Of a stretch of DNA of 64,000 bases, positions 1 through 8,891 are shown piece after piece. This DNA comes from an uncultured Muribaculaceae bacterium (GTDB lineage: Bacteria > Bacteroidota > Bacteroidia > Bacteroidales > Muribaculaceae): contig CAJTSR010000003.1 of the NCBI GenBank assembly GCA_910579035.1, forward strand, positions 62,001 to 126,000, given 5' to 3'. Every line of letters begins with the position of its first letter. Position 1 is the first letter of the stretch. The notes under the pieces are model-generated. The model saw only the letters and a program-made list of their open reading frames with translations, was not told the origin of the DNA and ran no database searches. Made by a program: the position numbers and the translations under genes.

Positions 1-1
1 C

Positions 2-2398
2 CTCGAGGAGGTAGGACTCGACACCTACCACCACACAATGTTCGAGATGCTCGGAAACTGGTCGTTCGGCGATTATTTCAAGGCCGAAGCCATTGATATG
101 GCGTGGGAATACCTTGTCGACGTTCTGCATCTGGATTCGTCGAGGCTCTATGCCACGGTTTTTGAAGGCGCTGCCGACGAAGGACTCGAGCGCGACAACG
201 AGGCCGCCTCGATATGGGCCAAGCATCTGCCTGCCGACCACATACTCAACGGCAACAAGCACGACAATTTCTGGGAAATGGGCGACACCGGTCCTTGCGG
301 CCCCTGCTCGGAGATTCACATCGACCTCCGCTCCGATGCCGAGCGCGCCGAGGTGTCCGGGGCATCGCTCGTCAACCACGACCACCCGCAGGTAATCGAA
401 ATATGGAACCTTGTGTTCATGCATTACAACCGCCGTACCGACGGCTCGCTTGAACCGCTGCCCGCCAAGGTAATCGACACCGGCATGGGCTTTGAACGCC
501 TCTGCATGGCGCTTCAGGGCAAGACATCGAACTACGATACCGACGTGTTCACTCCACTGATTGATAAAATAGCCGCCCTCAGCGGCAAGAAATACGGCGA
601 GGACCGTCAGATCGACGTGGCCATGCGAGTGATAGCCGACCACGTTCGTACCATCGCTTTCTCTATCGCCGATTCCCAGCTTCCCTCCAATGCGAAGGCA
701 GGCTATGTGATTCGTCGCATTCTGCGCCGCGCGGTCCGCTACGCCTATACCTTCCTTGAGCAGAAAAAGGCGTTTATGTACCGCCTTGTCGACACCCTCA
801 TAGAAAGCATGGGCGAGGCATATCCTGAAATACAGGCTCAGCGCGAGCTGATTATCAAGGTTATCAAGGAAGAGGAAGACGCCTTCCTGCGCACTCTTGA
901 GAATGGCATCCGCCTGCTCGACGATGCAGCCAAAGCCGCCAAGGCCGAGAACCGCACGGAGATTTCGGGCAGCGAGGCGTTCACGCTCTATGACACCTAC
1001 GGATTCCCGCTCGACCTTACCATGCTAATCCTCAAGGACTACGGAATGACTGTCGACCGCGAAGGATTCGACCGCGAGATGGCGGCCCAGAAGGCGCGCG
1101 CCCGCAGCGCCGCTGCCGTGGAGGCCGGCGACTGGGTGGTTCTTTCCGAAGGCGAGGAAGAGTTCGTAGGCTACGACAATTCCGAGGCCGAAGCCAAGAT
1201 ACTGCGTTACCGCCACGTGAAGCAGAAAGGCCGCGAATATTATCAGGTGATACTTTCCAAGACACCTTTCTATGCCGAGATGGGCGGACAGGTGGGCGAC
1301 AAAGGCACGCTTACCGACCTGGCCACGGGCGAGGTTGTGGAAGTTATCGACACCAAGCGTGAAAACGGCACGGGAGTCCACATTATGGTGAAGATGCCGT
1401 CCAACCCCGAGGCGGCTTTCCGCGCGGCTATCGACACGGAGGCGCGTCAGGCTGTGTCGCGCAACCACTCGGCCACGCACCTGCTGCATCAGGCTCTGCG
1501 CGAGGTTCTCGGCACGCATGTGGAACAGAAAGGTTCCTTCGTGTCGTCCGAAGTGCTTCGTTTCGACTTCTCCCATTTCAGCAAGCTCACTCCCGAGGAG
1601 ATAGCGCAGGTAGAACGGCTTGCAAACAGCCGTGTGCGTATGGCAACGGCGCTCGACGAGCACCGCTGTGTGCCTATCGCCGAAGCTCGCCAAATGGGCG
1701 CTATGGCGCTTTTCGGCGAGAAATACGGCGACGAGGTGCGTGTGATTCGCTATGGCGACTCGATCGAGCTGTGCGGCGGTACCCATGTGGCGAACACCGG
1801 CAATATCGGTATGATAAAGATAGTGTCGGAATCGTCGATTGCCGCAGGCATAAGGCGCATCGAGGCCATAACAGGCCCGGCGGTCGAGGATTTGATGAAC
1901 GAGCTGAAGGGCACCCTCCAGTCCGTGTCGGCTATGTTCAACAACGCTCCCGACATTCTCGCGGCGCTTAAGAAGTCGGTCGAGGAGAATCAGGAACTGC
2001 GCCGTCAGGCGGCGGATTATTTCGCGGAGCGTGTCGATATGCTTGCCCGCAAGCTTCTCGATAGTGCCGTTATGACCTCCGACGGCGTTAAGCTCACGCA
2101 GCTCAACGGCGTTCGTCTGCCCGACGTTGTGAAATCTGTCGCCTTCCGTATTCGCGAGCTGTCGCCTGAAAATACGGCGTTTGTGGCTGCTACTTCCGAT
2201 CCCCTTGGCAAGCCTCTGCTTACCGTGATGGTCGACGAAAACATCACATCGTCCTATAACGCTTCTGCGCTCGTGCGCGAGGCCGCCAAGAAGATTAAGG
2301 GCGGCGGCGGTGGCCAACCGGGATTCGCCCAGGCCGGCGGCAAGGACGCCGAAGGACTCGCCGAAGCTCTCCAGCACCTGCTCAACGCCTTCAAATAA
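2..2398 (+). CDS. alaS: Alanyl-tRNA synthetase, 5' end cut by the window
   Basis: Charges tRNA-Ala with alanine in the cytoplasm and edits mischarged tRNA. The frame is open from base 2, and the residues before the first internal Met at base 38 already fit the family (DTYHHTMFEML), so base 38 is not the start. About 798 residues are present. The family is usually about 870-880 long, so some 75 N-terminal residues lie outside. The class II catalytic core comes first. The editing domain shows HSATH near base 1466 and CGGTH near base 1770, the usual zinc-binding pair. The C terminus carries the glycine-rich GGGGGQPGFAQAGG of the C-Ala region. It converges on the LpxH-like gene with a shared terminator between them. 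Confidence 0.97.
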   Translation, partial: LEEVGLDTYHHTMFEMLGNWSFGDYFKAEAIDMAWEYLVDVLHLDSSRLYATVFEGAADEGLERDNEAASIWAKHLPADHILNGNKHDNFWEMGDTGPCGPCSEIHIDLRSDAERAEVSGASLVNHDHPQVIEIWNLVFMHYNRRTDGSLEPLPAKVIDTGMGFERLCMALQGKTSNYDTDVFTPLIDKIAALSGKKYGEDRQIDVAMRVIADHVRTIAFSIADSQLPSNAKAGYVIRRILRRAVRYAYTFLEQKKAFMYRLVDTLIESMGEAYPEIQAQRELIIKVIKEEEDAFLRTLENGIRLLDDAAKAAKAENRTEISGSEAFTLYDTYGFPLDLTMLILKDYGMTVDREGFDREMAAQKARARSAAAVEAGDWVVLSEGEEEFVGYDNSEAEAKILRYRHVKQKGREYYQVILSKTPFYAEMGGQVGDKGTLTDLATGEVVEVIDTKRENGTGVHIMVKMPSNPEAAFRAAIDTEARQAVSRNHSATHLLHQALREVLGTHVEQKGSFVSSEVLRFDFSHFSKLTPEEIAQVERLANSRVRMATALDEHRCVPIAEARQMGAMALFGEKYGDEVRVIRYGDSIELCGGTHVANTGNIGMIKIVSESSIAAGIRRIEAITGPAVEDLMNELKGTLQSVSAMFNNAPDILAALKKSVEENQELRRQAADYFAERVDMLARKLLDSAVMTSDGVKLTQLNGVRLPDVVKSVAFRIRELSPENTAFVAATSDPLGKPLLTVMVDENITSSYNASALVREAAKKIKGGGGGQPGFAQAGGKDAEGLAEALQHLLNAFK

Positions 2399-2411
2399 GC
2401 CAAATACATAC

Positions 2412-2458
2412 AAAAAAATGTCTGCGCCTTCGATTGATTGGCGCAGACATTTTTTTTT
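2412..2458. terminator. Bidirectional intrinsic terminator
   Basis: A run of A, then ATGTCTGCGCC, an 11-base loop, GGCGCAGACAT and nine T. The stem is perfect and has T tracts on both strands, so it can end both alaS (+) and the LpxH-like gene (-). Confidence 0.9.
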
Positions 2459-2470
2459 GTGACAGGTAAT

Positions 2471-3226
2471 TTAGTACTTCAGTAGCTGAAGGGAGCTGCC
2501 GTCGAATACCGCGTAGGTGCGGCTGCTGATCCACTCGCCGAGTATCACAAGCCGGCATGTGCTGCTTACAGGCTCGTCGATAGCCACATGGTGATGCCCC
2601 AGCACTATGTAGCGCAGAGCCGGATTCTCGACGGCGAGCCGACGGCTCGCAAGCTCTACTGCGCATCTGGCGCGCGGGGTCAGCACCGGCACCGGCGGGC
2701 CGCTCTTGCGGCTGTGCGAGCTCCAGCCGTGGGCAAACGGTATGCTCCAGCGAGGGTGTATGCCCGAATACAGTTTCTGCAGGAAGCGGCAGCGGAATAT
2801 GCCCCGCAGCGCGCGGTAGCCGCGCGGCTGTTGGCCGAAGTCGTCGCCGTGCCCCATAAAGAAAAGAGTGCCGTCGATGTCTTTCAGCAGGCCGCCGCCG
2901 GAGGGATCGGCTATGGTGATGCCGAGCTCGTCGCGCAGGTAGTCAAAGAGCCATATGTCGTGATTGCCTGTGAACCATACTATTTCGATGCCGGCGTCGG
3001 CCATACGGGCAAGCTGCCCGAAGAAGCGAACATAGCCCCGCGGCACCACCGTGCGGTATTCAAACCAGTAGTCCAGTATGTCGCCGAGAAGGTATACGGC
3101 TTTGGCTGTAGGCTCTATGCCGCGCAGGAAATCCACCAACGCGGCCTCGTGCGCCCTGGGGTCGGCAATGTACGCGGCACCGAGATGGGCGTCGCTCAGG
3201 AAGTACGATTTTGTGCGGCCGCTCAT
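2471..3226 (-). CDS. LpxH-like UDP-2,3-diacylglucosamine diphosphatase
   Basis: A calcineurin-like metallophosphoesterase of 251 residues. The family removes UMP from UDP-2,3-diacylglucosamine to give lipid X in lipid A synthesis, at the inner face of the inner membrane. The two-metal motifs appear in order: SDAHLG near the N terminus, GDILDYW, GNHD, GHGDDF and GHHH near the C terminus. I chose the ATG at 3226. It overlaps the TGA of the upstream DUF59 gene (ATGA), whereas an ATG 17 codons further up would lie inside that gene and adds residues that do not fit the family. The overlap implies translational coupling. A related metallophosphoesterase of other specificity is possible, but the length and motifs fit LpxH well. 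Confidence 0.85.
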   Translation of the reverse strand: MSGRTKSYFLSDAHLGAAYIADPRAHEAALVDFLRGIEPTAKAVYLLGDILDYWFEYRTVVPRGYVRFFGQLARMADAGIEIVWFTGNHDIWLFDYLRDELGITIADPSGGGLLKDIDGTLFFMGHGDDFGQQPRGYRALRGIFRCRFLQKLYSGIHPRWSIPFAHGWSSHSRKSGPPVPVLTPRARCAVELASRRLAVENPALRYIVLGHHHVAIDEPVSSTCRLVILGEWISSRTYAVFDGSSLQLLKY

Positions 3227-3543
3227 AGGAGGCCCAGTTCGAGCTTGGCTTCCTCGCTCATCATATCCTGCGTCCATTCAGGCTCGAAAACGATATTGAC
3301 AGTCACAGACTTGACGCCTTCTATCGATTCGAGCTTCATACGCACGTCTTCCATTATGAAATCGGCCATCGGGCAGTTGGGCGCCGTAAGCGTCATGTCG
3401 ACCGTGAGGTCGCCGCTGTCGGCCACGTCGATCTTGTACACAAGGCCGAGGCTGTAGATGTCGACCGGGATTTCGGGGTCGTAAACGGTGCGGAGCATGT
3501 CCACCACCTTTTCTTCTATGTTGAGATGTTCCTGTGGGCTCAT
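3223..3543 (-). CDS. DUF59 / MIP18-type iron-sulfur assembly protein
   Basis: A 106-residue DUF59 domain protein (SufT/PaaD-like), a family linked to iron-sulfur cluster maturation. Typical features are DPEIPVDIYSLGLVY near residues 20-35, the TAPNCPMADFI segment with the conserved Cys, and an EPEWTQDMMSEEAK tail. A longer reading frame exists upstream, but its extra 48 residues run through a promoter-like region and look non-coding. The ATG at 3543 is the natural start. Its TGA overlaps the ATG of the LpxH-like gene. The likely -10 type box lies only 6 bases before this ATG, so the message may have almost no leader. Confidence 0.88.
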   Translation of the reverse strand: MSPQEHLNIEEKVVDMLRTVYDPEIPVDIYSLGLVYKIDVADSGDLTVDMTLTAPNCPMADFIMEDVRMKLESIEGVKSVTVNIVFEPEWTQDMMSEEAKLELGLL

Positions 3544-3549
3544 AATTGG

Positions 3550-3557
3550 CAAAATTA
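3550..3557 (-). promoter_or_regulatory. Promoter -7 box for the DUF59 gene
   Basis: On the - strand this reads TAATTTTG, an exact match to the Bacteroidota TAnnTTTG box. It ends 6 bases before the ATG at 3543. No clear TTTG was found at the -33 spacing. Confidence 0.45.
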
Positions 3558-3600
3558 CTAAAAAAACGTCTGAAACGTCTTTAAATAAAATAAAAAACGC

Positions 3601-3608
3601 TAAATTTG
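3601..3608 (+). promoter_or_regulatory. Promoter -7 box for the outer-membrane barrel gene
   Basis: TAAATTTG matches TAnnTTTG exactly, 59 bases before the ATG at 3668, in the divergent region between the two genes. The -33 element is not obvious. Confidence 0.5.
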
Positions 3609-3667
3609 CGGCTGCAAAACCCCTGAGCGGGGCTAATCTAACAAATACGTAAACTCTGATATTACTT

Positions 3668-4312
3668 ATGAAAGCACTTAAAATCATGCTTGCAGCAGTA
3701 GCCTTTGCTGCTATTGCCTGCCTGCCTGCGGCGGCTCAGTTCCGCATCGGTCCGCGCATCGGTACCGAAGTCAACTCCATGCGTCTGAACTCCAGTCTGT
3801 TCGACAACGACAACCGTGCCGGATTCACCGGCGGTGTGCAGGTGGAATTTACCGTGCCTGTAATCAACCTCGGATTTGACGCTTCGGTAATGTATGTGCA
3901 CCGTGTGAGCAACAGCGCTCAGAAGACAGCCACAAGCCTTCCTGCCGACGACCAGAACGCTCTTAACTCGTCCAGCCTCCGCAAGCGCGACTATATCGAG
4001 ATCCCCGTCAACTTCAAGTACAAACTCGGCCTTCCCGTGGTAGGCAAAATCATAAGCCCCTACTTCTTCACAGGCCCGAGCTTCGCGTTCCTCGCCTCGA
4101 AGCGTGCCATCAATGCCGCTTACAAGAACAAGTCGTTTGACTGCGCCTGGAATTTCGGTGTCGGCGTCGAACTCATACAGCACCTCCAGATAGGCGCCTC
4201 ATACGGCGTTGGCCTTGGCAAGAGCGTCAAGTATATCGGACTCGATCCGAACGCCAACCCCATCGAAGGCAAAAACAACTACTGGACGGTTACCGCCGCC
4301 TGGCTCTTCTAA
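3668..4312 (+). CDS. Small outer-membrane beta-barrel protein
   Basis: 214 residues. A clear signal peptide (about residues 1-24, cleavage after AAAQ) is followed by short amphipathic strands rich in Gly and aromatic residues, such as FRIGPRIGTEVNSM near the mature N terminus, and it ends in WLF, with the C-terminal aromatic expected of outer-membrane barrels. It resembles the PorT-like / OMP_b-brl_2 barrels common in Bacteroidota. The substrate or role is unknown. It stands alone between the divergent DUF59 gene and nagB, 31 bases upstream of nagB, so the two could share a transcript. Confidence 0.75.
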   Translation: MKALKIMLAAVAFAAIACLPAAAQFRIGPRIGTEVNSMRLNSSLFDNDNRAGFTGGVQVEFTVPVINLGFDASVMYVHRVSNSAQKTATSLPADDQNALNSSSLRKRDYIEIPVNFKYKLGLPVVGKIISPYFFTGPSFAFLASKRAINAAYKNKSFDCAWNFGVGVELIQHLQIGASYGVGLGKSVKYIGLDPNANPIEGKNNYWTVTAAWLF

Positions 4313-4343
4313 GAAGATTCTATAAACAACTATACCAGAAACT

Positions 4344-5153
4344 ATGCGACTGATAATCGAAAAGAACTACGACGAGCTCTCGCGCTGGGCCGCCAACTAC
4401 GTGGCCGCGCGTATCAACGAGGCCAAGCCCACGCCCGAACACCCCTTTGTGCTCGGCTGCCCCACCGGAAGCTCGCCCCTCGGAATGTACCGCCACCTTA
4501 TCGAGCTTCACAAGGCAGGCAAGGTGTCGTTTGCCAATGTGGTGACTTTCAACATGGACGAATACGTCGGCCTTCCCCGCGACCACAAGGAAAGCTATCA
4601 TTCCTTTATGTGGAATAATTTCTTCAGCCATATCGACATTCCGGCAGAAAACGTAAACATACTCGACGGCAACGCTGCCGACCCCGAGGCTGAATGCCGC
4701 CGTTTTGAAGAAAAAATGGCTTCCTACGGAGGTGTCGACCTGTTTATGGGCGGCGTGGGTCCCGACGGTCACATAGCTTTCAACGAGCCGGGCTCGTCGC
4801 TCACCTCGCGCACCCGTATGAAAACGCTCACTCAGGATACCATCATTGCCAACTCCCGCTTCTTTGAAGGCAATACCGACCTCGTGCCCAAGACGGCGCT
4901 CACAGTCGGTGTCGGCACCGTGATGGACGCCCGCAGCGTGCTTCTGCTTGTCAACGGCCACAACAAGGCGCGCGCGCTACGCCACGGCGTGGAAGGCGGT
5001 ATCTCGCAGATGTGGACCATCTCCGCCTTGCAGATGCATCCCAAGGCAATAATCGTGGCCGACGAAGCCGCCTGTGCCGAGCTTAAGGTCGGAACATACC
5101 GTTACTTCAAGGATATCGAGGCCGCCAATCTCGACCCCGATACCCAGATTTAA
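4344..5153 (+). CDS. nagB: Glucosamine-6-phosphate deaminase
   Basis: Converts glucosamine-6-phosphate to fructose-6-phosphate and ammonia in the cytoplasm, feeding amino-sugar catabolism into glycolysis. The 269 residues match the roughly 266 of the E. coli enzyme and align over the whole length. Visible are the phosphate-binding GCPTGSSPLGMY, the catalytic FNMDEYVGL, GPDGHIAFNEPGSSL, and the SRTRMKTLTQDT segment. From memory, the last holds the Arg/Lys/Thr residues of the allosteric N-acetylglucosamine-6-phosphate site in E. coli. A terminator follows directly. Confidence 0.97.
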   Translation: MRLIIEKNYDELSRWAANYVAARINEAKPTPEHPFVLGCPTGSSPLGMYRHLIELHKAGKVSFANVVTFNMDEYVGLPRDHKESYHSFMWNNFFSHIDIPAENVNILDGNAADPEAECRRFEEKMASYGGVDLFMGGVGPDGHIAFNEPGSSLTSRTRMKTLTQDTIIANSRFFEGNTDLVPKTALTVGVGTVMDARSVLLLVNGHNKARALRHGVEGGISQMWTISALQMHPKAIIVADEAACAELKVGTYRYFKDIEAANLDPDTQI

Positions 5154-5170
5154 ACAAGAAATATTCGATG

Positions 5171-5209
5171 CGAAGCCGGATCCGATATGGGGTCCGGCTT
5201 CGTTGTTTT
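5171..5209 (+). terminator. Intrinsic terminator after nagB
   Basis: GAAGCCGGATCC and GGTCCGGCTTC form a stem of about 11 pairs, followed by a T-rich stretch (GTTGTTTTA). It lies 18 bases after the nagB stop. Confidence 0.8.
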
Positions 5210-5264
5210 ATCGTGTGTTAACACGTTTTAACAAATGGGGGGGGGTAGAGTAAAACTTATTCTT

Positions 5265-5272
5265 TATATTTG
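5265..5272 (+). promoter_or_regulatory. Promoter -7 box for the PUL regulator
   Basis: TATATTTG matches TAnnTTTG exactly and sits 30 bases before the ATG at 5303. A run of nine G lies just upstream, where a -33 box would be expected, so that element is unclear. The TTG that could extend the reading frame to 5270 is part of this box. Confidence 0.55.
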
Positions 5273-5302
5273 CATAGCCATGTATTACACATTCTTGCAC
5301 TA

Positions 5303-8065
5303 ATGCGCCCCTACAACCACGGTCAGTATATACTCATATTTTTCATTGCTGTTGTCTTAACGTTTATAAATGTTCAGGGACGGGATTTCAGGGCATTGTC
5401 GGCCGAGCAAGGGCTTAGCGACATGCTTGTGAATACCATTTTCAAGGATTCTCGCGGATATGTATGGTTCGGCACCGGAATGGGGCTCGACCGCTTCGAC
5501 GGCAACAATCTTCTCAATTACACATTCAGCGAAACCAGCGGCGAGCCGCGCCGTATCACCTCTGTGGCGGAAGGTAGCGACGGCCGTATCTTCGTGGGTA
5601 GTTACCGGGGGCTGTTCGAGGCTCGTTCGGGGCGTCTGGTGCCGGTGTTGTCCGACAAGATTAACTTCCGGGTCAACGCCCTTGTCTACGACCGCTCGTC
5701 AAAGCTCTATATCGGCACGCAGCAGGGCCTGTTTGTGTACGACACGCTTGCCGACAAGCTCGAGCAGACCCTGATAAGGCGCGATGTGCTGTTGAGCGAC
5801 AACGAGGTGACCGCGCTTGCCTTTTCAGGCGGCGACGGCCTTTGGCTGGCCACCCATAACAATCTGCATCACCTCAGCCTTGCCGACAATGGCATAATCT
5901 CGAGGCCGGTAGATGCCGACGGCGTGATACGCAGCATCATAGACCTCGGCGACCGCGTCTTTCTCGGCTGCTACGGGTCGGGCTTGGCGATTTTCGACAT
6001 AGCCACTGCCACTTTTTCCAAGGCTCCTATGATAGGCAACAACCTTGTGACGGCGCTTGGCATCGACCCCGTTGACCCCAGGGCGATATATGTGGCGACC
6101 GACGGCGAGGGCGTTTTCCGATACAAGCTTGGGGGAGAGGTGACGGGTATTCCCGAAAACGACAGACTCCGCTCTAAGTCGGTATATTCCATGCTTGTTG
6201 ACGAGCGCGGGCTTATGTGGGCCGGGTATTACCAGTCCGGGGTGGACTACACACCGTATTACAACAATGTTTTCGAGGTGTATCGCTGCGACGGCGTGCT
6301 CGACACCCGCTCCAAAGCCGTCCGGGCCATTGCCGTGGAAGACGGGCGCAAGGTGATAGGCACGCGCGAGGGCCTGTACTACATCGACGAGAAAGATGGC
6401 CGTACAGCTTATTTCCACACCCCCGAGATACGGTCCAACATCATATTCTGCATTACCGCCCACAAAGGCAATTACTATGTGGGCACATATAACGGCGGCA
6501 TGTACGTGCTCGACCCTGCCACGCTCTCCCTTCGCGACTTTGCTCCCGGAAAGGCGCCTTTTGTGCGGGGTACGGTGTTTGCTATCGCTATCGGTCCGGA
6601 CGAGAGCATGTGGGTGGGGACGTCGGACGGCCTGTTCCGTTTTCGTGACGCTTATCCCGACGAGCACTATACGTCGGCAAACTCTCAGCTCCCCGCAGGC
6701 AACGTCTATGAGATATTCTTTGACAGCGAGGGGCGCGGATGGGTCTGCGCCGAGGGCGGCATGGCGGTGTGGAACGGCAGCAGCCTTCAGGCCGACCGTT
6801 TCCCCGAAGGATTTGCCAATAAGTTAAAGATAAGGGATATATGCGAAACGGCAGATGGCGATCTCTATTTCGCGCCCGACCGCGGCCCGGTGTTCAGGAG
6901 CAATATGGCTCTCACGAGTTTCAGCTTCCTTCCTGATTTTTCGACCTCAGGAAGCACCGCCACAACGTTCATAACTCAGGACGACGACCATAATCTGTGG
7001 TTCGGAACTGAAAAAGGACTTCTGATGGAGGACGGCAAGGGGCGTCTGCACTGGTTTAACAATGTCGACGGCCTCCCCGATATCGTGTTCACGCTTTGCC
7101 CGCCTGTTACCGACAGTGCCGGAAATATGTGGCTTGGGAATGCCCACGGACTTGTCAAACTTGACAAATTACGGCTTAAAAGCAGCTTGGCAGGCATGCA
7201 CAGGGCGCCGCGCATAACAGATATTCAAATCAACGGTGTTTCTGCCGCCGACCGAATGCGCAAGCGCGACGGCAAGACAAGTCTTGAGCTTTCCGACGGC
7301 GAAACGGGCATATCCGTGGGCTATTCCGACCTCGCTTATTCCGACCCGCTGTACGGACAGCTGCAATACAGGCTCGACGGTGTTGACGACACGTGGAAGA
7401 CGGCCTCCGGCGGAAAGCCGATAACCTACTTCGCCATTCCCACTGGCGAGTCGGCTCTTCATATGCGCTATCCCGGCAACCCGGACACCGAGGTGGTGCT
7501 CCATATCAGCCGTGGATTCAAGATTAGCTGGACGGTGTGGGCTATGATACTGCTCACGCTGCTTCTGGTGGGAGCTGTGTCGTGGTACAGCCGTCGTCAC
7601 CGCGTGCACCGCGTGCGCCTTATGCGCCTCGAGGCTGAAGCTGCCGAAGCTGCAAGCAGCGCCGCTGCGGCAGAAGAGGCCAAAAAACGCAACCGCTATC
7701 GTACCACAAGGCTTAGCGAGGAAGAATGCCGCCGCATACTCAAGGTGCTCGACGGCATTATGAAAAAGGACAAGCCCTATACCAACACCGAGCTTAAAAG
7801 CTCCGACCTCGCGGCGCTGGCCGGTCGCACGAGCCACGACCTGAGCTTTATTTTCAACCAGTATCTCAACAAGAGTTTCTATGATTATGTCAACGAATAC
7901 CGCGTGGCCGAATTTAAAGAACTCGTTGCCTGCACCGATACGTCGCGCTACACCCTCTCGGCGCTGGCCCAGCGCTGCGGCTTCTCGTCGAGGGCGTCGT
8001 TCTTCCGCCATTTCAAGGCAATCACCGGGCAGACCCCGGCTGAATATATGAAGAGCCGCCCTTAG
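5303..8065 (+). CDS. Membrane-spanning one-component PUL regulator (propeller plus AraC)
   Basis: 920 residues. After a signal-anchor-like N terminus come repeated two-component-regulator propeller motifs (GYVWFGTGMGLDRFDG, MWVGTSDGLFRF, LWFGTEKGLL and MWLGNAHGLVKL), which build the periplasmic ligand sensor of hybrid two-component systems. A Y_Y_Y-type beta-sandwich follows (about 670-735), then one membrane helix (about 743-764), a charged Ala/Glu-rich linker and a C-terminal AraC-type DNA-binding domain (about 826-918). No histidine kinase (no H-box or ATP-binding motifs) and no receiver domain are present, so signalling must pass straight through the membrane. It heads the PUL and most likely senses its oligosaccharide product. 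I chose the ATG at 5303 because the upstream TTG lies inside the promoter box. Confidence 0.88.
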   Translation: MRPYNHGQYILIFFIAVVLTFINVQGRDFRALSAEQGLSDMLVNTIFKDSRGYVWFGTGMGLDRFDGNNLLNYTFSETSGEPRRITSVAEGSDGRIFVGSYRGLFEARSGRLVPVLSDKINFRVNALVYDRSSKLYIGTQQGLFVYDTLADKLEQTLIRRDVLLSDNEVTALAFSGGDGLWLATHNNLHHLSLADNGIISRPVDADGVIRSIIDLGDRVFLGCYGSGLAIFDIATATFSKAPMIGNNLVTALGIDPVDPRAIYVATDGEGVFRYKLGGEVTGIPENDRLRSKSVYSMLVDERGLMWAGYYQSGVDYTPYYNNVFEVYRCDGVLDTRSKAVRAIAVEDGRKVIGTREGLYYIDEKDGRTAYFHTPEIRSNIIFCITAHKGNYYVGTYNGGMYVLDPATLSLRDFAPGKAPFVRGTVFAIAIGPDESMWVGTSDGLFRFRDAYPDEHYTSANSQLPAGNVYEIFFDSEGRGWVCAEGGMAVWNGSSLQADRFPEGFANKLKIRDICETADGDLYFAPDRGPVFRSNMALTSFSFLPDFSTSGSTATTFITQDDDHNLWFGTEKGLLMEDGKGRLHWFNNVDGLPDIVFTLCPPVTDSAGNMWLGNAHGLVKLDKLRLKSSLAGMHRAPRITDIQINGVSAADRMRKRDGKTSLELSDGETGISVGYSDLAYSDPLYGQLQYRLDGVDDTWKTASGGKPITYFAIPTGESALHMRYPGNPDTEVVLHISRGFKISWTVWAMILLTLLLVGAVSWYSRRHRVHRVRLMRLEAEAAEAASSAAAAEEAKKRNRYRTTRLSEEECRRILKVLDGIMKKDKPYTNTELKSSDLAALAGRTSHDLSFIFNQYLNKSFYDYVNEYRVAEFKELVACTDTSRYTLSALAQRCGFSSRASFFRHFKAITGQTPAEYMKSRP

Positions 8066-8211
8066 GCTCCAAACAAGCAAAAACCTATGATAATCGAATC
8101 TCAAATTCTTATGATACTCAGAATCTCAATTTCTTAAACACAAGTAAAACAACGCGCTACGCATAGAAATATCTGATATAATTCTCAGACACAACATCGC
8201 CGGGCAATTGC

Positions 8212-8242
8212 TTTGGAGAGTCAGAAAGTGAGGATAATTTTG
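8212..8242 (+). promoter_or_regulatory. Full promoter of the ECF sigma gene
   Basis: TTTG at 8212-8215, a 19-base spacer, then TAATTTTG at 8235-8242. Both boxes and the spacing match the Bacteroidota consensus. The leader to the ATG at 8324 would be about 75 bases. The 258-base gap between regulator and sigma gene holds nothing else I can name. Confidence 0.75.
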
Positions 8243-8323
8243 CAATGTCGACAAAGGCTCCGGCCTCCGACAGCAACCGGAATCACACCGGATTTTAGAC
8301 TCATCTGCCAATCACACCAAGCC

Positions 8324-8839
8324 ATGGAAACCAAAGCAACCAACAGCAATCTTATCGCAAAATGCTACGCCGACAATTCGGCCCGCGTGCAAGCCTACAT
8401 TGCCGCCCGCATTAACAGCTACGCCGATGCCGAGAACCTTGCTCAGGACGTGTGGCTGCGACTGCTCGAATACGACAAGCCGCTTACGGCAGAAACTATG
8501 GTTCCCCTTATATACACGATAGCCTCCAATCTGATTATCGACTATCTCCGACGCTACTACCGCAGCCGCAAGGCCGACGACGAGTTGCGCCGCGGCGCCG
8601 ACGAAACGGACCACAGCGTGGAATCGCGCCTCCTTGCCCGCGATATGGCGCAGGCCGAGCAGCGCCGCGTTGAGTGTCTGCCGCGCCAGCGCCGTATTAT
8701 TTACGTGATGAGTCGCTACGAGGAGAAGAGCGTCGAGGACATCGCCTCGGAATTGTCCCTGTCGTTCAGGACTGTAGAGAATCATCTCCGCCTTGGCCGG
8801 CGCGACGTAAGGCAATATATGTCGGCGGCCATAAGCTGA
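8324..8839 (+). CDS. ECF-type sigma-70 factor
   Basis: 171 residues with sigma region 2 (about 10-85, including AENLAQDVWLRLLEY and the IASNLIIDYLRRYYRSR helix) and a region 4 helix-turn-helix (about 115-165, YEEKSVEDIASELSLSFRTVENHL). It should direct RNA polymerase to a small set of promoters, probably including susC 52 bases downstream. That upstream gap has no TAnnTTTG box, which fits either co-transcription or an ECF promoter. I chose the ATG at 8324 because a longer frame starting at 8213 overlaps the promoter. Unusually for a PUL sigma factor, no FecR-like anti-sigma gene is adjacent. Confidence 0.9.
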   Translation: METKATNSNLIAKCYADNSARVQAYIAARINSYADAENLAQDVWLRLLEYDKPLTAETMVPLIYTIASNLIIDYLRRYYRSRKADDELRRGADETDHSVESRLLARDMAQAEQRRVECLPRQRRIIYVMSRYEEKSVEDIASELSLSFRTVENHLRLGRRDVRQYMSAAIS

Positions 8840-8891
8840 TAAAACATGAGAAACAAGTAAATATCCTATAACCAATCATCCCAAAAAACAC

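Noticed and set aside
5270..5302. TTG start that would lengthen the PUL regulator by 11 residues
   Set aside because: The TTG is part of the TATATTTG promoter box, so it would not be in the message.
8213..8323. Longer N terminus for the ECF sigma factor
   Set aside because: It begins within the TTTG-N19-TAATTTTG promoter and the extra residues do not fit the family.
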